Assembly: GCA_028823445.1 (NCBI GenBank) | Contig: JAPKBH010000011.1 | Coordinates: 1 to 51,655, forward strand | Length of the DNA: 51,655 bases | Origin: Acidimicrobiales bacterium | GTDB taxonomy: Bacteria > Actinomycetota > Acidimicrobiia > Acidimicrobiales > MedAcidi-G1 | Direction of reading: 5' to 3' | Shown here: positions 1 to 9,419 of the stretch, piece by piece | Layout: each line of letters opens with the position of its first letter | How positions within the stretch are numbered: position 1 is the stretch's first letter | The notes under the pieces: generated by a model | Told to the model about the DNA's origin: nothing | Databases searched by the model: none | What the model saw: only the letters and a program-made list of their open reading frames with translations | Position numbers and translations under genes: made by a program

Positions 1-60
1 TTGCATGTGTTAGGCCCGCCGCCAGCGTTCGTCCTGAGCCAGGATCAAACTCTCCATCAA
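1..60 (-). rRNA. rrs: 16S ribosomal RNA, 5' end only (partial)
   Basis: The reverse complement of 1-53 reads as the universal bacterial 16S 5' region: the 27F primer site AGAGTTTGATCCTGGCTCAG at 34-53, followed by GACGAACGCTGGCGGCGGGCC. Aligning that site to E. coli numbering puts mature base 1 near position 60. Only the first 60 bases are in the window, and the gene runs off the left edge. The GGCGGCGGGCCTAACACATG wording is typical of Actinobacteria and other phyla with a GGCGGC helix and is not diagnostic alone. The gene is transcribed leftward, so its promoter and leader lie at 61-510. Confidence 0.97.
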
Positions 61-480
61 AATCTCAAATGATTACCACCGAAGTGATAACCACCATCGA
101 ATCATGGTGTAACCGCCTTTCGGCGGCTTATTACACGAGTTTTTCAGTCAATGAAAACACCAATTCTCATTGACTAGGCTTCAGGACAAGAGCAGTTAAC
201 CGAAGTTAATTACTGCTGTCCGTCAGTGCTTGAATTAAATTTAGGGTCTGTCCAGCGACAACTCGCATCGTCGATGGACAGCCCGCACTGGCTATATTTC
301 GTCCTCTGTTCCGTTTTCAAAGAGCACACGATGACCGAAAGTCATCAGGCACACAAAACTCAATGAGCTTTGGTGGTGCCGTGGTTGCCGGCCGATTCGA
401 TCTTTAAAGATCTGCCGGTGGGCAACGCACTACGCTCGGTTAACCAAGCCGATTGGCTTTTGTCACCCGTGCGCCCCGCA
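61..480 (-). other. rRNA operon leader with serial hairpins
   Basis: This gene-free stretch lies between the 16S 5' end and the inferred rrn promoter. Read on the minus strand it contains a series of strong hairpins: 248-281 (CTGTCCA paired to TGGACAG, inner CGAC/GTCG), 184-221 (closed by a TTCG loop), 146-175 (9-bp perfect stem AGTCAATGA/TCATTGACT), 110-130 (CCGCC-GAAA-GGCGG) and 73-90 (TTCG loop). Such structures are usual in rRNA precursor leaders and may include one strand of the RNase III processing stem, but the partner 3' of 16S is outside the window. No convincing protein gene is present; the small open frames here have no start signal and cross the hairpins. Confidence 0.7.
314..346 (-). 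promoter_or_regulatory. rrn antitermination signals: boxB-like hairpin and boxA
   Basis: On the minus strand a small hairpin GATGAC-TTTCG-GTCATC (330-346) is followed three bases later by TGCTCTTTGAAAA (314-326). The second element is close to the rRNA boxA consensus TGCTCTTTAACA, and the order boxB then boxA is the one known from E. coli rrn leaders. BoxA is the site where NusB-NusE load onto the nascent RNA; nusB itself is at 41764-42183 in this window. The boxA match is strong. The hairpin's role as boxB is inferred from position only. Confidence 0.75.
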
Positions 481-530
481 ACGCTAGCGGTACCACCCAT
501 CACTTCAACGCGCAAAACACACATTTCTTT
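481..530 (-). promoter_or_regulatory. Candidate rRNA operon promoter with AT-rich upstream element
   Basis: On the minus strand TTGAAG (503-508) and TAGCGT (481-486) are separated by 16 bp. The next bases are GC-rich (TGCGGGGCGC), as expected of a stringently controlled discriminator. Upstream of the -35 (about 509-555) the sequence is rich in A and T tracts, as in UP elements. The -10 matches the consensus only at its key T, A and final T, so this is a candidate. A second weak possibility begins at GTGACA (461-466). More than one promoter is common for rrn operons. Confidence 0.45.
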
Positions 531-553
531 CAAATTTCTGAGATTTCTTTTCG

Positions 554-1843
554 TCAGCCAACCAGCAGCAAATGACGCGACCGACGACCCTTTTGCAACA
601 ACACAAATCGCCCGCCTACCAAGTGGCCAACGGGCAGCGCCAGAGCGTCTTTTTCTTGCCGTTGCCCGTTCACCGAGACCCCTCCGCCGGCTACCGTGCG
701 CCGGGCATCGCCTCGTGAACTGCACAGTTCGCTTTGCACCAAAGCGTCAATAAGCGACTCCAGTCCAGCCAGGTCTTCTTGCTGCACCGTGGTCTCGGGC
801 ACAATCCCTCGTAGTGCTTCGAGCACTTCTGCGGTCGGCGGTTCTTGTCCAAACAAGCCGCGAGCCGCTAAGGCGGCGCGAGCGGTTTCTTCGGCGCCAT
901 GGACCAGCGTGCAAACTTCGTCGGCGAGGCGCCTTTGGGCCAGCCGGTCTGCGGGCTGCTTTTCGTGTTCGGCCATCAAAGCCGCTACTTCTTCAACCGA
1001 CACCAGGGTCAACTGCAACAAGAAGCGTTCGGCGTCTCGGTCGTCGACGTTAAGAAAGTACTGATGCAATTCGTAAGGCAAGGTGCGTTTCGGGTCAAGC
1101 CATATTGCGCCGTCGGCGGTCTTGCCAAACTTGGCCCCATCAGATCGGGTCACCAACGGCACAGTCAACCCGTGGGCCGAGGCTGCTGAGCGTCGACGAA
1201 TCAAATCAATACCAGCCGTAATGTTGCCCCACTGGTCTGAGCCACCTACTTGGAGTTCGCATCCGTGACGCTGGTTGAGTTCGTAGAAGTCGTTGGCTTG
1301 TAGCAACATGTAACTGAACTCGGTGAAGGACAAGCCTTGCTCTCCGTCCATGCGGCTCCGTACTGACTCTTTGGCCAGCATGGTTCCTACGGTGATGTGC
1401 TTCCCTACTTCACGGAGAAAGTCCAGCACCCCTACGTCGGCGGTCCATTCAAGGTTGTTGACCATTACTGCGGCCTGGTCACCGGGCGCCAGGTTGCCTT
1501 CGAAATGTAAGAAGGCATGCAACTGGCTCGCTACTGCTTCCACATTATGAGCCAAGGTGGGGTCGTCTAAAAGGTTGCGCTCTTCGGATCGTCCACTGGG
1601 GTCGCCCACCATGCCGGTAGCTCCGCCGGCTAACGCAATTGGTCGGTGGCCGGCATCTTGAAAGCGGCGCAGCAAAAGCAACGGGACTAAATGCCCAATA
1701 TGCAAACTGTCTGAGGTCGGGTCAAAACCGCAATACAAGGTAATGGGCCCTTGATTGAGTCTTTCCGCCAACGCTTCAGCGTCAGTTTGGTCGTGGATAA
1801 GTCCCCGCTGGGCGAGGTCGTTTAGAAAATCGTTGCTGCTCAC
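554..1843 (-). CDS. tyrS: Tyrosyl-tRNA synthetase
   Basis: TyrRS attaches tyrosine to tRNA-Tyr in the cytoplasm. The 429-residue product has the class I signatures: CGFDPTSDSLHIGHL near residue 40 with the HIGH motif, the tyrosine-site segment GGSDQWGN near 200, and KFGKT (KMSKS equivalent) near 240. A C-terminal S4-type RNA-binding stretch (SSRGDARRTVAGGGVSVNG) follows. The start is GTG at 1843. An AGGAGG directly abuts it with no spacer, too close for a normal Shine-Dalgarno, while CATTAT sits six bases upstream, so a leaderless transcript is possible. The PBP gene is divergent, and a plus-strand TATAAT overlaps the same intergenic bases. No terminator is seen before the rrn promoter downstream. 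Confidence 0.96.
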   Translation of the reverse strand: MSSNDFLNDLAQRGLIHDQTDAEALAERLNQGPITLYCGFDPTSDSLHIGHLVPLLLLRRFQDAGHRPIALAGGATGMVGDPSGRSEERNLLDDPTLAHNVEAVASQLHAFLHFEGNLAPGDQAAVMVNNLEWTADVGVLDFLREVGKHITVGTMLAKESVRSRMDGEQGLSFTEFSYMLLQANDFYELNQRHGCELQVGGSDQWGNITAGIDLIRRRSAASAHGLTVPLVTRSDGAKFGKTADGAIWLDPKRTLPYELHQYFLNVDDRDAERFLLQLTLVSVEEVAALMAEHEKQPADRLAQRRLADEVCTLVHGAEETARAALAARGLFGQEPPTAEVLEALRGIVPETTVQQEDLAGLESLIDALVQSELCSSRGDARRTVAGGGVSVNGQRQEKDALALPVGHLVGGRFVLLQKGRRSRHLLLVG

Positions 1844-1848
1844 CCTCC

Positions 1849-1854
1849 TATAAT
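1849..1854 (+). promoter_or_regulatory. Candidate -10 box for the PBP gene
   Basis: A perfect TATAAT lies in the tyrS-PBP divergent gap. No good -35 is seen 16-19 bp upstream. Transcription from it would start near 1861, giving a roughly 94-base leader before the preferred PBP start at 1955 and excluding the upstream ATG at 1853 as a start. Confidence 0.35.
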
Positions 1855-1954
1855 GACCGATCGGAGGCCCTTAGCCCAACCATTTAACAAAGATCTCTTG
1901 GTTACCTTTGCTTGGTGCCGTCTTTTCGGTTGTTTCACAGGCCACAATAGAGGG

Positions 1955-4345
1955 GTGGCTAAACAGTTTTTTTTCGGACGCCTTGGCGCGGTAACGGTGG
2001 CTTGCGCTTTGCTGGCCACCGCTTGTTATAGCTACGAGTCTCGGGAGTTCGAAATCACCATTCCTGAACAGTCAGAGACCTCTACTGTTTTCGCCGCCGA
2101 CGGCACTGTTCTCACTGCCATGGTGGCTCCTGAAAACCGCTCGGTGATTCGTGACATTGAGGTCATCCCCGAGATGGTTCGCAATGCGGTTATTGCTATT
2201 GAAGACGAACGCTTCTATGCCCACGATGGGGTCGATCTACGGGGCATCATCCGGGCGGCCCGCACCAACCTCGAAGCAGGCGGCATTAGCCAGGGTGCCT
2301 CTACCATCACCCAGCAGTACGTCAAGTTAGCCATTATCGAAAACTCGGAACGCACGGCGAGTCGCAAGCTTGAAGAGATTTGGTTCTCCATGCGCCTCGA
2401 AGAGCAATTCTCTAAAGATTTCATTTTGTTGCAGTACCTCAACACCGTTTATTTTGGCCACGGCGCTTACGGCATCGAAGCGGCCTCTCATACTTATTTC
2501 AATAAGGGTGTGGGTGAACTTACGGTGGCTGAGGCAGCCATGATCGCCGGCATTGTGCAGCGCCCCACCTATTACGACCCCATGCGTAACTACAGCGCCA
2601 GTTTGCGCCGAAGCCACATGGTCTTAGGCCGCATGTTGGCCAACGAGTTCATAACCGACGAGGAGTACCAAGAAGCAATCGACGTGCCACCGGTGCTAGA
2701 GGAATACTCCGCTCGGCTCGACACGGTCTATCCGGCTGGCCATTTTGTCGAAGAGGTTCGCCGTTGGTTTTTAGCCAACACCGACATCGCTGACACTCTT
2801 GGCCAGCGAGAGGCCTTGCTTTTTGAAGGCGGGTTGCGTATCGAAACGACCATTGATTTAGAACTCCAAGCGGCCGCCGAGGCTGCTGTAGAGGCGCACC
2901 TCCCTGATGGTTACGGTTTGCCTGATGCTTCGGTGGTGGTCATGGACCCTCAAACGGGGTTTGTGCTGGCCATGGTGGGTGGACGTGATTTCTTTGCCGA
3001 AGAAGAAGATGCCAAAGTAAACCTTGCTATGGGTAACGGCCGCCAGGTGGGGTCTTCTATGAAGCCCATTGGTTTAGCGGCGGCCCTCGAAGCGGGTTGG
3101 GGCGCTACCTCGGTGTACCCGGCACCCAACGAAATAGAATTTGATATTCCCGGTGGCGTCGGCGATGCCGCCTTGTGGAATGTCAGTGGTGGAGCCACCG
3201 GGTACCGACTGCCTGACCCGGGGCCGGACGGTGAAATACCCGATCCAGAAATGGTCACTTTGGTGCAAGCCACTTGGGGTTCATACAACACGGTGTATGC
3301 CCAGTTAAGTATGGAAATGGGCCCACAGCGCTTGGTATCGATGGCAAAGCGCATGGGCATCCAAAGCCCAGTGGAAGAGGTTTACGCCAACATTTTGGGC
3401 ACCTCTGACACCACCATGTTGGACATGGCTTCGGCGTATTCTACTTTTGCCAACCGGGGCGTTTCGCTTCCCCCGGCGTTTGTTACCCGCATTACTCGCT
3501 CCGATGGCACCACCTTGTGGGAGTGGGAACGTGAACAAACACGGGTTTTGAGCGCCTCCATCGCCGACCAAATTACTTGGATTCTTGAAGGGGTGATTGG
3601 CCACGGCACCGGCCACCGTGCCGATTTTGGCCGGCCGGCCGCCGGGAAAACCGGTACGACACAAAACTATGCTGACGCGGTATTTGTTGGTTACACGCCA
3701 CAAATCACTACCTCGGTTTGGGTGGGCTACCCCGAAGGCCAGATTTCTATGGTGCCTCCCCTTTTGGACCGCAAGGTTTTCGGTGGAACTTTCCCGGCGC
3801 TTATTTGGCATGACGTTATGGAGGTCGCTCATGCGGATCTTCCTCAAACCGATTTCACCGAACCGCCCCCCTCTCGGGCCCCCACCACTACCGAAGCACC
3901 GGACGTGATCGTGCCCACCCCCCAACTGGTGGGCTTAAGCCTTGAAGCCGCCACCCAACTGCTTAACGATTCAGGAACCGGCATCACCATTTTGGCTTCT
4001 TTCGATATCGAGACCGGTGACGCCGAACCGGGCACTGTCTTGAGCCAGTCCCCGGTGGCGGGTTCCACCATGGCCGAAGGCGGGTCGATGGTGTTAGAAG
4101 TCGCGGTGCCGCTTCCTTTGGTAGCGGTGCCAGATTTGGCGGGGATCACCGAAGCAGCGGCACGTTCTTTAATAGAAAATGAGGGACTCATCTTTGTGGT
4201 AGTCGTTGCCGCCAATCCTTTTGAACCTGACGCCCCGGCCGGCATGGTGTGGGGTCAAGACCCAGCCATCGGAGTCGAGGTTGAGGTTGGTTCCTCTATC
4301 ACCGCCCAAGTAACCCCCGAACCCGAACCCGAGCCGGAAGCATGA
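1955..4345 (+). CDS. Class A penicillin-binding protein with two PASTA domains
   Basis: This is a bifunctional peptidoglycan synthase anchored in the membrane by a segment near residues 8-24. The glycosyltransferase (GT51) domain has EDERFYAHDG near 83, GASTITQQ near 114, RKLEE near 137 and the ILLQYLN-GHGAYGIEAAS block near 157. The transpeptidase domain has SSMK (S367 nucleophile), SYN near 443 and KTGT near 565. Two PASTA-like repeats follow, from about 635, and a Pro-Glu tail ends the protein. PASTA units bind muropeptides or beta-lactams and are typical of actinobacterial and Firmicute cell-wall proteins. The GTG at 1955 is chosen because it places the membrane anchor at the N-terminus; the frame is open back to an ATG at 1853, which is less likely. 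ATGA overlap couples the next gene. Confidence 0.93.
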   Translation: MAKQFFFGRLGAVTVACALLATACYSYESREFEITIPEQSETSTVFAADGTVLTAMVAPENRSVIRDIEVIPEMVRNAVIAIEDERFYAHDGVDLRGIIRAARTNLEAGGISQGASTITQQYVKLAIIENSERTASRKLEEIWFSMRLEEQFSKDFILLQYLNTVYFGHGAYGIEAASHTYFNKGVGELTVAEAAMIAGIVQRPTYYDPMRNYSASLRRSHMVLGRMLANEFITDEEYQEAIDVPPVLEEYSARLDTVYPAGHFVEEVRRWFLANTDIADTLGQREALLFEGGLRIETTIDLELQAAAEAAVEAHLPDGYGLPDASVVVMDPQTGFVLAMVGGRDFFAEEEDAKVNLAMGNGRQVGSSMKPIGLAAALEAGWGATSVYPAPNEIEFDIPGGVGDAALWNVSGGATGYRLPDPGPDGEIPDPEMVTLVQATWGSYNTVYAQLSMEMGPQRLVSMAKRMGIQSPVEEVYANILGTSDTTMLDMASAYSTFANRGVSLPPAFVTRITRSDGTTLWEWEREQTRVLSASIADQITWILEGVIGHGTGHRADFGRPAAGKTGTTQNYADAVFVGYTPQITTSVWVGYPEGQISMVPPLLDRKVFGGTFPALIWHDVMEVAHADLPQTDFTEPPPSRAPTTTEAPDVIVPTPQLVGLSLEAATQLLNDSGTGITILASFDIETGDAEPGTVLSQSPVAGSTMAEGGSMVLEVAVPLPLVAVPDLAGITEAAARSLIENEGLIFVVVVAANPFEPDAPAGMVWGQDPAIGVEVEVGSSITAQVTPEPEPEPEA

Positions 4346-4863
4346 CCCAACCTTTAAACGAAGACGCCGCCAACCCTATTGTCCGTTTTGCCCTCTCGTT
4401 GCTGGTACTTTCTCTTGCTGTTTTCTGGTTCTGGGCGCTCCTCCTGGCCCCTTCCGGCAACCCGGATCGTTTAGAGGATCGCACTTGGGCAACTAGCGCA
4501 GAAGCCCGTTGTGCTGCTTTTCGCGTTGAACTGGCGGCTTTGCCGGCAGCTACTGAGGCCACCACCCCCGACCAGCGAGCGGACCAGATTGACGTGGTTT
4601 CTGCGCTGCTAAGCGAAATGCTTAGCGATCTTGAATCTTTGTCTGGCGGCACCGTTGATGACCAACAAATGGTTGCTTTGTGGCTGAGCGACTGGCAAAT
4701 ACACCTTGGTGACCGAGCCAGTTTTAGCGAGCGCATGCGCAGCGATGGCGATGTCGCTCCCCTGCTGACCACTACCGAAGAGGGCGGTTCTTACCTGAGC
4801 CGACAAAACGGGTTCGCTCGAGTCAACGACATGGACTCTTGTCTTGATGCTGGAGACTTTTAA
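4342..4863 (+). CDS. Single-pass membrane protein of unknown function, coupled to PBP
   Basis: I do not recognise this family. The 173-residue product has one hydrophobic helix at about residues 14-36 (IVRFALSLLVLSLAVFWFWA) with a short cytoplasmic N-terminus, which predicts an extracytoplasmic domain of about 135 residues. Two cysteines (around residues 53 and 168) lie in that domain and could pair. The ATG overlaps the PBP stop (ATGA), which implies translational coupling and a possible role alongside the PBP at the envelope; this is context only. The stop codon overlaps that of the convergent NUDIX gene (TTAA at 4860-4863). Confidence 0.75.
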   Translation: MTQPLNEDAANPIVRFALSLLVLSLAVFWFWALLLAPSGNPDRLEDRTWATSAEARCAAFRVELAALPAATEATTPDQRADQIDVVSALLSEMLSDLESLSGGTVDDQQMVALWLSDWQIHLGDRASFSERMRSDGDVAPLLTTTEEGGSYLSRQNGFARVNDMDSCLDAGDF

Positions 4864-5423
4864 AGTTCTTTAAGAAGCGTTAAGCCGCGGTGGACCATAC
4901 GCATGGTTCCGGGGTCTACACCCAGATCGCACATTTCGGTTTCATCGACCCAACGCAATGCTTGGGATTCATGGTTTCCTTGAGGCACTGCCCCGGGGGG
5001 CGCCAACACCAAAAAGCGCACATCATGGTGTTGGTGTTGATCTTCGCTCGGTGGATTCACCGTGTGCACATCAAGGTCAATAGCCGGCTCTACTACCCGC
5101 AGGCCTTCAATACCGGTTTCTTCGGTGGCTTCTCGTAAGGCCACCCGGGCCAGGTCGCCGTCACCGTCTGCGTGGCCACCGGGCTGGAGCCAACGCTGCA
5201 ATTTGGTATGAAAAAGCATAAGGATTTTTTGGTTTTCTGGGTCGACCACCAGCGCTGACCCGGTGAAATGCCCCGGCCGACAGGTGCGCACTAGGGCATC
5301 GGGGTGCGTTGACAAAAGCTCCAACATGGCCGTTTGTTCTGGCCCGGAGGGGCCAAGGCGCACAGTCTCCTTCGGGGCTACGCCGGTGCGGTGAGCGAGA
5401 TCGTCAACCGCCCAAATATTCAC
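4860..5423 (-). CDS. NUDIX hydrolase
   Basis: NUDIX enzymes hydrolyse nucleoside diphosphates linked to another group. The Nudix helix is visible as GGHADGDGDLARVALREA followed by TEETGIE; the key REA-EE-G residues are intact, and the usual upstream Glu is replaced by Gly/Asp, as in the GGHAD subgroup. The GTG at 5423 overlaps the argH stop (GTGA) and gives 187 residues. The frame extends 150 bases further into argH, but that part is an antisense-like Arg/Ser-rich run and is rejected. The gene is the last of the arginine operon by coupling. The substrate cannot be told from sequence. Confidence 0.88.
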   Translation of the reverse strand: MNIWAVDDLAHRTGVAPKETVRLGPSGPEQTAMLELLSTHPDALVRTCRPGHFTGSALVVDPENQKILMLFHTKLQRWLQPGGHADGDGDLARVALREATEETGIEGLRVVEPAIDLDVHTVNPPSEDQHQHHDVRFLVLAPPGAVPQGNHESQALRWVDETEMCDLGVDPGTMRMVHRGLTLLKEL

Positions 5424-6802
5424 TGCGTCAAACGGGTTTGTTGTTCGGCGAGTTTTTGCGCAAACCGTTCGGCTTGTACTGCTACGGCGGCCGGCCCGGC
5501 CCCACCGGGGGTCGTACGGCGAGTAACTGCTACTCCCGGAGCCAAGAGTTCTGCTGCTTCGGCACCCAGACAAGGGTCGGCGGTTACCAGGTCTTTGAGG
5601 CTTCCGTGGCCGGCTAAAGCATTTTGTACGTGGCCGCCAACCACGGCGTGGGCTTCACGAAATGGCATGCCTTGGGCCACCAAGTATTCGGCTAAATCAA
5701 CGGCGGCGGCGTACGGGCTGTCGGCCGATTCAGCCATTCGTTCGGTGTTGAAGGTCAAGGTAGCCAGCATGCCGTTGAGGGCCAGCATGGTGAGCCTTAC
5801 TGTGTCGCAAGCGTCAAAGAGCGGTTCTTTGTCTTCTTGGAGGTCTTTGTTGTAGGTCAGGGGCAGCCCTTTGAGGGTGGTCAATAAACCGGTGAGGTGC
5901 CCGATGAGCCGGCCGGCTTTACCCCGTGCCAGTTCGGCAATATCAGGGTTTTTCTTTTGTGGCAGCATGGATGAACCGGTAGAAAAAGCATCGTCTAAAG
6001 AGACGAATCCGAATTCGCTGGAGGCCCACAGGATCATTTCTTCGCCGATACGCGAAAGGTGCACGCCCAGCAAGGAGAGAGCAAAGAGTGCTTCGACCAC
6101 GAAGTCGCGGTCAGATACGGCGTCAAGTGAGTTTTCGAATCGTGCGGCGAAGCCGAGTTCTTGGGCCACCATGTCGGGGTCAAGGGGCAGCGAAGACCCG
6201 GCGAGGGCTCCGGCTCCGAGGGGCGACACGTCGGCGCTTTGACCGGCCGCTAAGAGCCGGTCAACGTCACGGGCCAAAGCCCAACCGTGAGCCAACAAAT
6301 GGTGGGCCAACAGTACGGGTTGCGCTTGTTGTAGGTGGGTGTAGCCGGGCAGGTAGGCCGGGCCGGCGGTTTCGGCTTGTTGGGCCAGCACCGCTTGCAG
6401 GTCGGCTACTACCCCAGCGAGGTCGACCATTTCTCGTTTGGTCCAAAGCCGAAGGTCGGTGGCTACCTGGTCGTTGCGGCTCCGTCCGGTGTGTAGACGT
6501 GCCCCGGCTGCTCCGGCCAACTCGGTGACCCGACGTTCTACGGCGGTGTGAATGTCTTCGTCGTTGACGGCAAAAACGAAGGCGCCTTCAGCTATTTCAG
6601 TTTCGGTGGTGTCTAAGGCGGCCAACACTGCTGCGGTGTCGGCGGCGGTGAGCAACCCCACATGGCCCAGCATGCGGACGTGGGCCCGCGAGCCAGCAAT
6701 GTCTTGGCTAAACATGCGTTGATCAAAAGGCAACGAGTCGTTGAGGGCCTGCAGCGCTTCTGCGGGGCCGCCGGCGAACCGGCCGTGCCAGAGGGTGCTC
6801 AT
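5420..6802 (-). CDS. argH: Argininosuccinate lyase
   Basis: ArgH splits argininosuccinate into arginine and fumarate, the last step of arginine synthesis. The 460-residue protein belongs to the fumarase/aspartase superfamily. It has the signature [15 protein letters not shown] near residue 277 carrying the catalytic Ser loop, the TGRSRNDQ substrate segment near 104, and [10 protein letters not shown] near 152 with the catalytic His. The start ATG overlaps the argG stop (ATGA). The gene follows argG as in other actinobacterial arg operons. Confidence 0.97.
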   Translation of the reverse strand: MSTLWHGRFAGGPAEALQALNDSLPFDQRMFSQDIAGSRAHVRMLGHVGLLTAADTAAVLAALDTTETEIAEGAFVFAVNDEDIHTAVERRVTELAGAAGARLHTGRSRNDQVATDLRLWTKREMVDLAGVVADLQAVLAQQAETAGPAYLPGYTHLQQAQPVLLAHHLLAHGWALARDVDRLLAAGQSADVSPLGAGALAGSSLPLDPDMVAQELGFAARFENSLDAVSDRDFVVEALFALSLLGVHLSRIGEEMILWASSEFGFVSLDDAFSTGSSMLPQKKNPDIAELARGKAGRLIGHLTGLLTTLKGLPLTYNKDLQEDKEPLFDACDTVRLTMLALNGMLATLTFNTERMAESADSPYAAAVDLAEYLVAQGMPFREAHAVVGGHVQNALAGHGSLKDLVTADPCLGAEAAELLAPGVAVTRRTTPGGAGPAAVAVQAERFAQKLAEQQTRLTQ

Positions 6803-8034
6803 GTGGTTTCCTCGCTTCGTGCGTTGCGCCGGGCGATGGTCCGCAACCGTAGGGCGTTGAGTTTGATGAAACCTTCGGCGTCGGCTTGGTTGTAGGCCCC
6901 GTCGTCTTCTTCGAAGGTGGCGATGGCTTCGTCGAACAAAGTGTCGTCAGATTCCCGGCCCACGATTTCTACGTTGCCTTTGTAGAGCCGCACCCGAACC
7001 CGGCCGTTTACTTTGATTTGGCTGTGGTCAATGGCTACTTGCAGCATTTCTCGTTCGGGGCTGAACCAAAATCCGTTGTAAACAATTTCGGCGTAGCGAG
7101 GCATGAGCTCGTCTTTAAGGTGTGCCGTGCCGCCGTCTAGGGTGATGGATTCAATGGCCCGGTGGGCTTTGAGCATGATGGTGCCTCCGGGAGTTTCGTA
7201 AGCGCCCCGCGATTTCATTCCTACGTACCGGTTTTCGACTATGTCGGTGCGCCCTACCCCGTTGGCGCCGCCAATACGGTTGAGTTCGGTGAGCACGGTG
7301 GCCGGGCTCATCGCTTTGCCGTCAATAGCGACAATGTCGCCTTTCTGGTAGGTCAGGTCAAGGTAGGTGGCTTCGTTGGGGGCTTGTTCGGGGCTGACTG
7401 TCCAGCGCCACATTTCTGAGGCGGGCTCGTTCCATGGGTCTTCTAGAGGCCCGCCTTCGAAAGAAATATGCAGCAAGTTGGCGTCCATGGAGTACGGCGA
7501 TTTGGTGCCTCGTTTCATTTCTACGGGGATGCCGTGTTTTTCGGCGTAGTCCAGCAGGCTTTGCCGTGAGCCGAGGTCCCATTCTCTCCAGGGGGCGATG
7601 ATGGCTATGTCGGGGTTCAGGGCGTAGGCGCCGAGTTCGAAACGTACTTGGTCGTTTCCTTTGCCGGTGGCTCCGTGGCTAACGGCGTCGGCGCCGGTTT
7701 CGGCGGCAATCTCCACCAGTCTTTTGGCAATCAGTGGCCGGGCTATTGAGGTACCCAACAGGTATTCGCCTTCGTAAAGAGCGTTGGCTCTAAACATGGG
7801 GAACACGTAGTCGGCGACGAATTCTTCTCGAAGGTCTTCGATGTAAATTTCTTTGACGCCCATGGCTTCTGCTTTGATTCGGGCCGGTTCAATCTCTTCG
7901 CCTTGGCCGAGGTCTGCGGTGAAGGTCACTACCTCGCATTGGTAGGTCTCTTCGAGCCATTTCAAAATTATGGAGGTGTCGAGGCCCCCGGAGTAAGCCA
8001 GCACTACTTTGTTGATGTCATCTTTGTTGTTCAT
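6799..8034 (-). CDS. argG: Argininosuccinate synthase
   Basis: ArgG condenses citrulline and aspartate using ATP. The 411-residue product has the N-type ATP pyrophosphatase loop AYSGGLDTS near residue 13 and the downstream [13 protein letters not shown] motif near 120, both characteristic of the family. Only 30 bases separate it from argR. That gap contains a short repetitive run of CCAAT/CAACC units and a weak purine-rich Shine-Dalgarno (AAAGAAAAA) before the ATG. Confidence 0.97.
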   Translation of the reverse strand: MNNKDDINKVVLAYSGGLDTSIILKWLEETYQCEVVTFTADLGQGEEIEPARIKAEAMGVKEIYIEDLREEFVADYVFPMFRANALYEGEYLLGTSIARPLIAKRLVEIAAETGADAVSHGATGKGNDQVRFELGAYALNPDIAIIAPWREWDLGSRQSLLDYAEKHGIPVEMKRGTKSPYSMDANLLHISFEGGPLEDPWNEPASEMWRWTVSPEQAPNEATYLDLTYQKGDIVAIDGKAMSPATVLTELNRIGGANGVGRTDIVENRYVGMKSRGAYETPGGTIMLKAHRAIESITLDGGTAHLKDELMPRYAEIVYNGFWFSPEREMLQVAIDHSQIKVNGRVRVRLYKGNVEIVGRESDDTLFDEAIATFEEDDGAYNQADAEGFIKLNALRLRTIARRNARSEETT

Positions 8035-8064
8035 AGTTTTTCTTTAGATTGGTTGATTGGTTGG

Positions 8065-8526
8065 TTAGAGGCCAGCGAGTTGGCGCAAATGTTCGGCTAC
8101 TGCTTGGCCGGTGGTGTCGGCTTGGGCCACGATAAGCAGGGTGTCGTCGCCGGCCACCGTGCCTGCTATTTCCGGCATGGAGGATCGGTCAAGAGCCGAA
8201 GCCACCACGTGGGCTGATCCGGGCGGGGTGCGCATGACCACCATGTTGCCAGAAACCACTACTTCGACCACCCATTCTCCCATGACCCGCCGTAAATGGT
8301 CTTCGGGGACCATCCGGTCGGCGGGGTGTTCGGGTATGGCGTACACGCTTTCGCCACCTGGGAGCCGTACTTTTACTGCTCCGAGTTCTTCGAGGTCGCG
8401 TGAAACGGTGGCTTGGGTGGCCGTAATGCTGCGTTCTTCGAGTAGTTCTGCCAATTGGGTTTGGCTGCCTACTGCGGTTTCGGCCAGCAGTTGGGTGATT
8501 TGGTGTTGCCGTTGTGCTTTGCTCAT
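8065..8526 (-). CDS. argR: Arginine repressor
   Basis: ArgR represses arginine biosynthesis when bound to arginine. The 153-residue length is normal. The N-terminal winged helix (residues 1-70) includes [18 protein letters not shown], the recognition helix region. The C-terminal oligomerisation and arginine-binding domain has [10 protein letters not shown] near 104 and [12 protein letters not shown] near 126. It lies inside the operon it is expected to control; the probable operator is upstream of argC at 13726-13761. The ATG overlaps the argF stop. Confidence 0.96.
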   Translation of the reverse strand: MSKAQRQHQITQLLAETAVGSQTQLAELLEERSITATQATVSRDLEELGAVKVRLPGGESVYAIPEHPADRMVPEDHLRRVMGEWVVEVVVSGNMVVMRTPPGSAHVVASALDRSSMPEIAGTVAGDDTLLIVAQADTTGQAVAEHLRQLAGL

Positions 8527-9419
8527 GCGTTGGCCTCCCCTAAAAGCCAGGCCAGCAGGCCCCGGGCGGCGTGCATCCGGTTAGCGGCTTGAGGCCAAAC
8601 CCGGCTGGCTGCGCTGTCTACTACGCCGTCGCTTACTTCTTCTCCGCGATGGGCGGGCAGGCAGTGTAAAAAGATTGCTTGGGGGCCGGCGGCTACCATG
8701 AGTTTTTCGTTTATTTGAAAGCCTTCGAAGTCTTTGAGTCGTTGTACCGATTCGGCTTCTTGCCCCATGGAGGTCCACACGTCGGTGTACACCGCGTCTA
8801 CGCCTTCTACGGCTTGTTCGGCGTGGTCGTGTTCGCTGAAGGCCACCCCGGCCATAGCTAACCGGTCGCGGTCTGCTTCTGACAGTCGGTAGCCGGGAGG
8901 GCCCGAAAACCGGATCTCCATACCCAACATTCCGGCGGCTAAAGCCAGTGACCGAAAGACGTTGTTGCCGTCGCCAATGTAGGCCACGGAGCGTCCGGTT
9001 AGGTCACCGAATTCTTGTTGGAGGGTGAGCACGTCGGCCAGTGCTTGCAGAGGGTGGCTTTCGTCGCACAGCATGTTGACTACCGGTACCAAGTTTTCGT
9101 TGGCCATGCGTTCCACGGTGCTGTGGGCGAACACCCGTGCCCCGATAGCCGCATGAAAGCAGGCCAGGGTACGGGTGACGTCTTCTACGGTTTCTCGGGT
9201 GTCCATACCCACCTCGTCGGCTTGGATGTACACGGGGTGGCCGCCGAGTTGCACTACGGCCATTTCCATGGAGTTTCTGGTACGGGTGGATGGTTTTTCG
9301 AATACCAGAGCCATGCCTTGGCCGGCTAATACCTGTGGCGGATTGGGGTCTTGCGCTAAGGCCAGAACCCGATGCAACTCTTCGAGGGTTAGGTCGTCGA
9401 TTTCTAATAAGTGTTTCAT
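8523..9419 (-). CDS. argF: Ornithine carbamoyltransferase
   Basis: ArgF makes citrulline from ornithine and carbamoyl phosphate; the carbamoyl phosphate could come from carA-carB in this window. The 298-residue protein has the STRTR carbamoyl phosphate loop near residue 45, HPLQALAD near 122, and HCLPAHRG near 253 with the catalytic Cys. Length is slightly short but complete. The gene overlaps argD upstream and argR downstream by four bases each. Confidence 0.96.
   Translation of the reverse strand: MKHLLEIDDLTLEELHRVLALAQDPNPPQVLAGQGMALVFEKPSTRTRNSMEMAVVQLGGHPVYIQADEVGMDTRETVEDVTRTLACFHAAIGARVFAHSTVERMANENLVPVVNMLCDESHPLQALADVLTLQQEFGDLTGRSVAYIGDGNNVFRSLALAAGMLGMEIRFSGPPGYRLSEADRDRLAMAGVAFSEHDHAEQAVEGVDAVYTDVWTSMGQEAESVQRLKDFEGFQINEKLMVAAGPQAIFLHCLPAHRGEEVSDGVVDSAASRVWPQAANRMHAARGLLAWLLGEANA

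Noticed and set aside
1853-1954. N-terminal extension of the PBP from ATG 1853
   Set aside because: That ATG overlaps a TATAAT and would put 34 odd residues before the membrane anchor.
3305-3925. 206-codon minus-strand frame inside the PBP gene
   Set aside because: It is antisense to the conserved transpeptidase domain and has no family features.
8035-8064. Short CCAAT/CAACC repeats between argR and argG
   Set aside because: About 20 bases of low-complexity sequence; too short to call a functional repeat.
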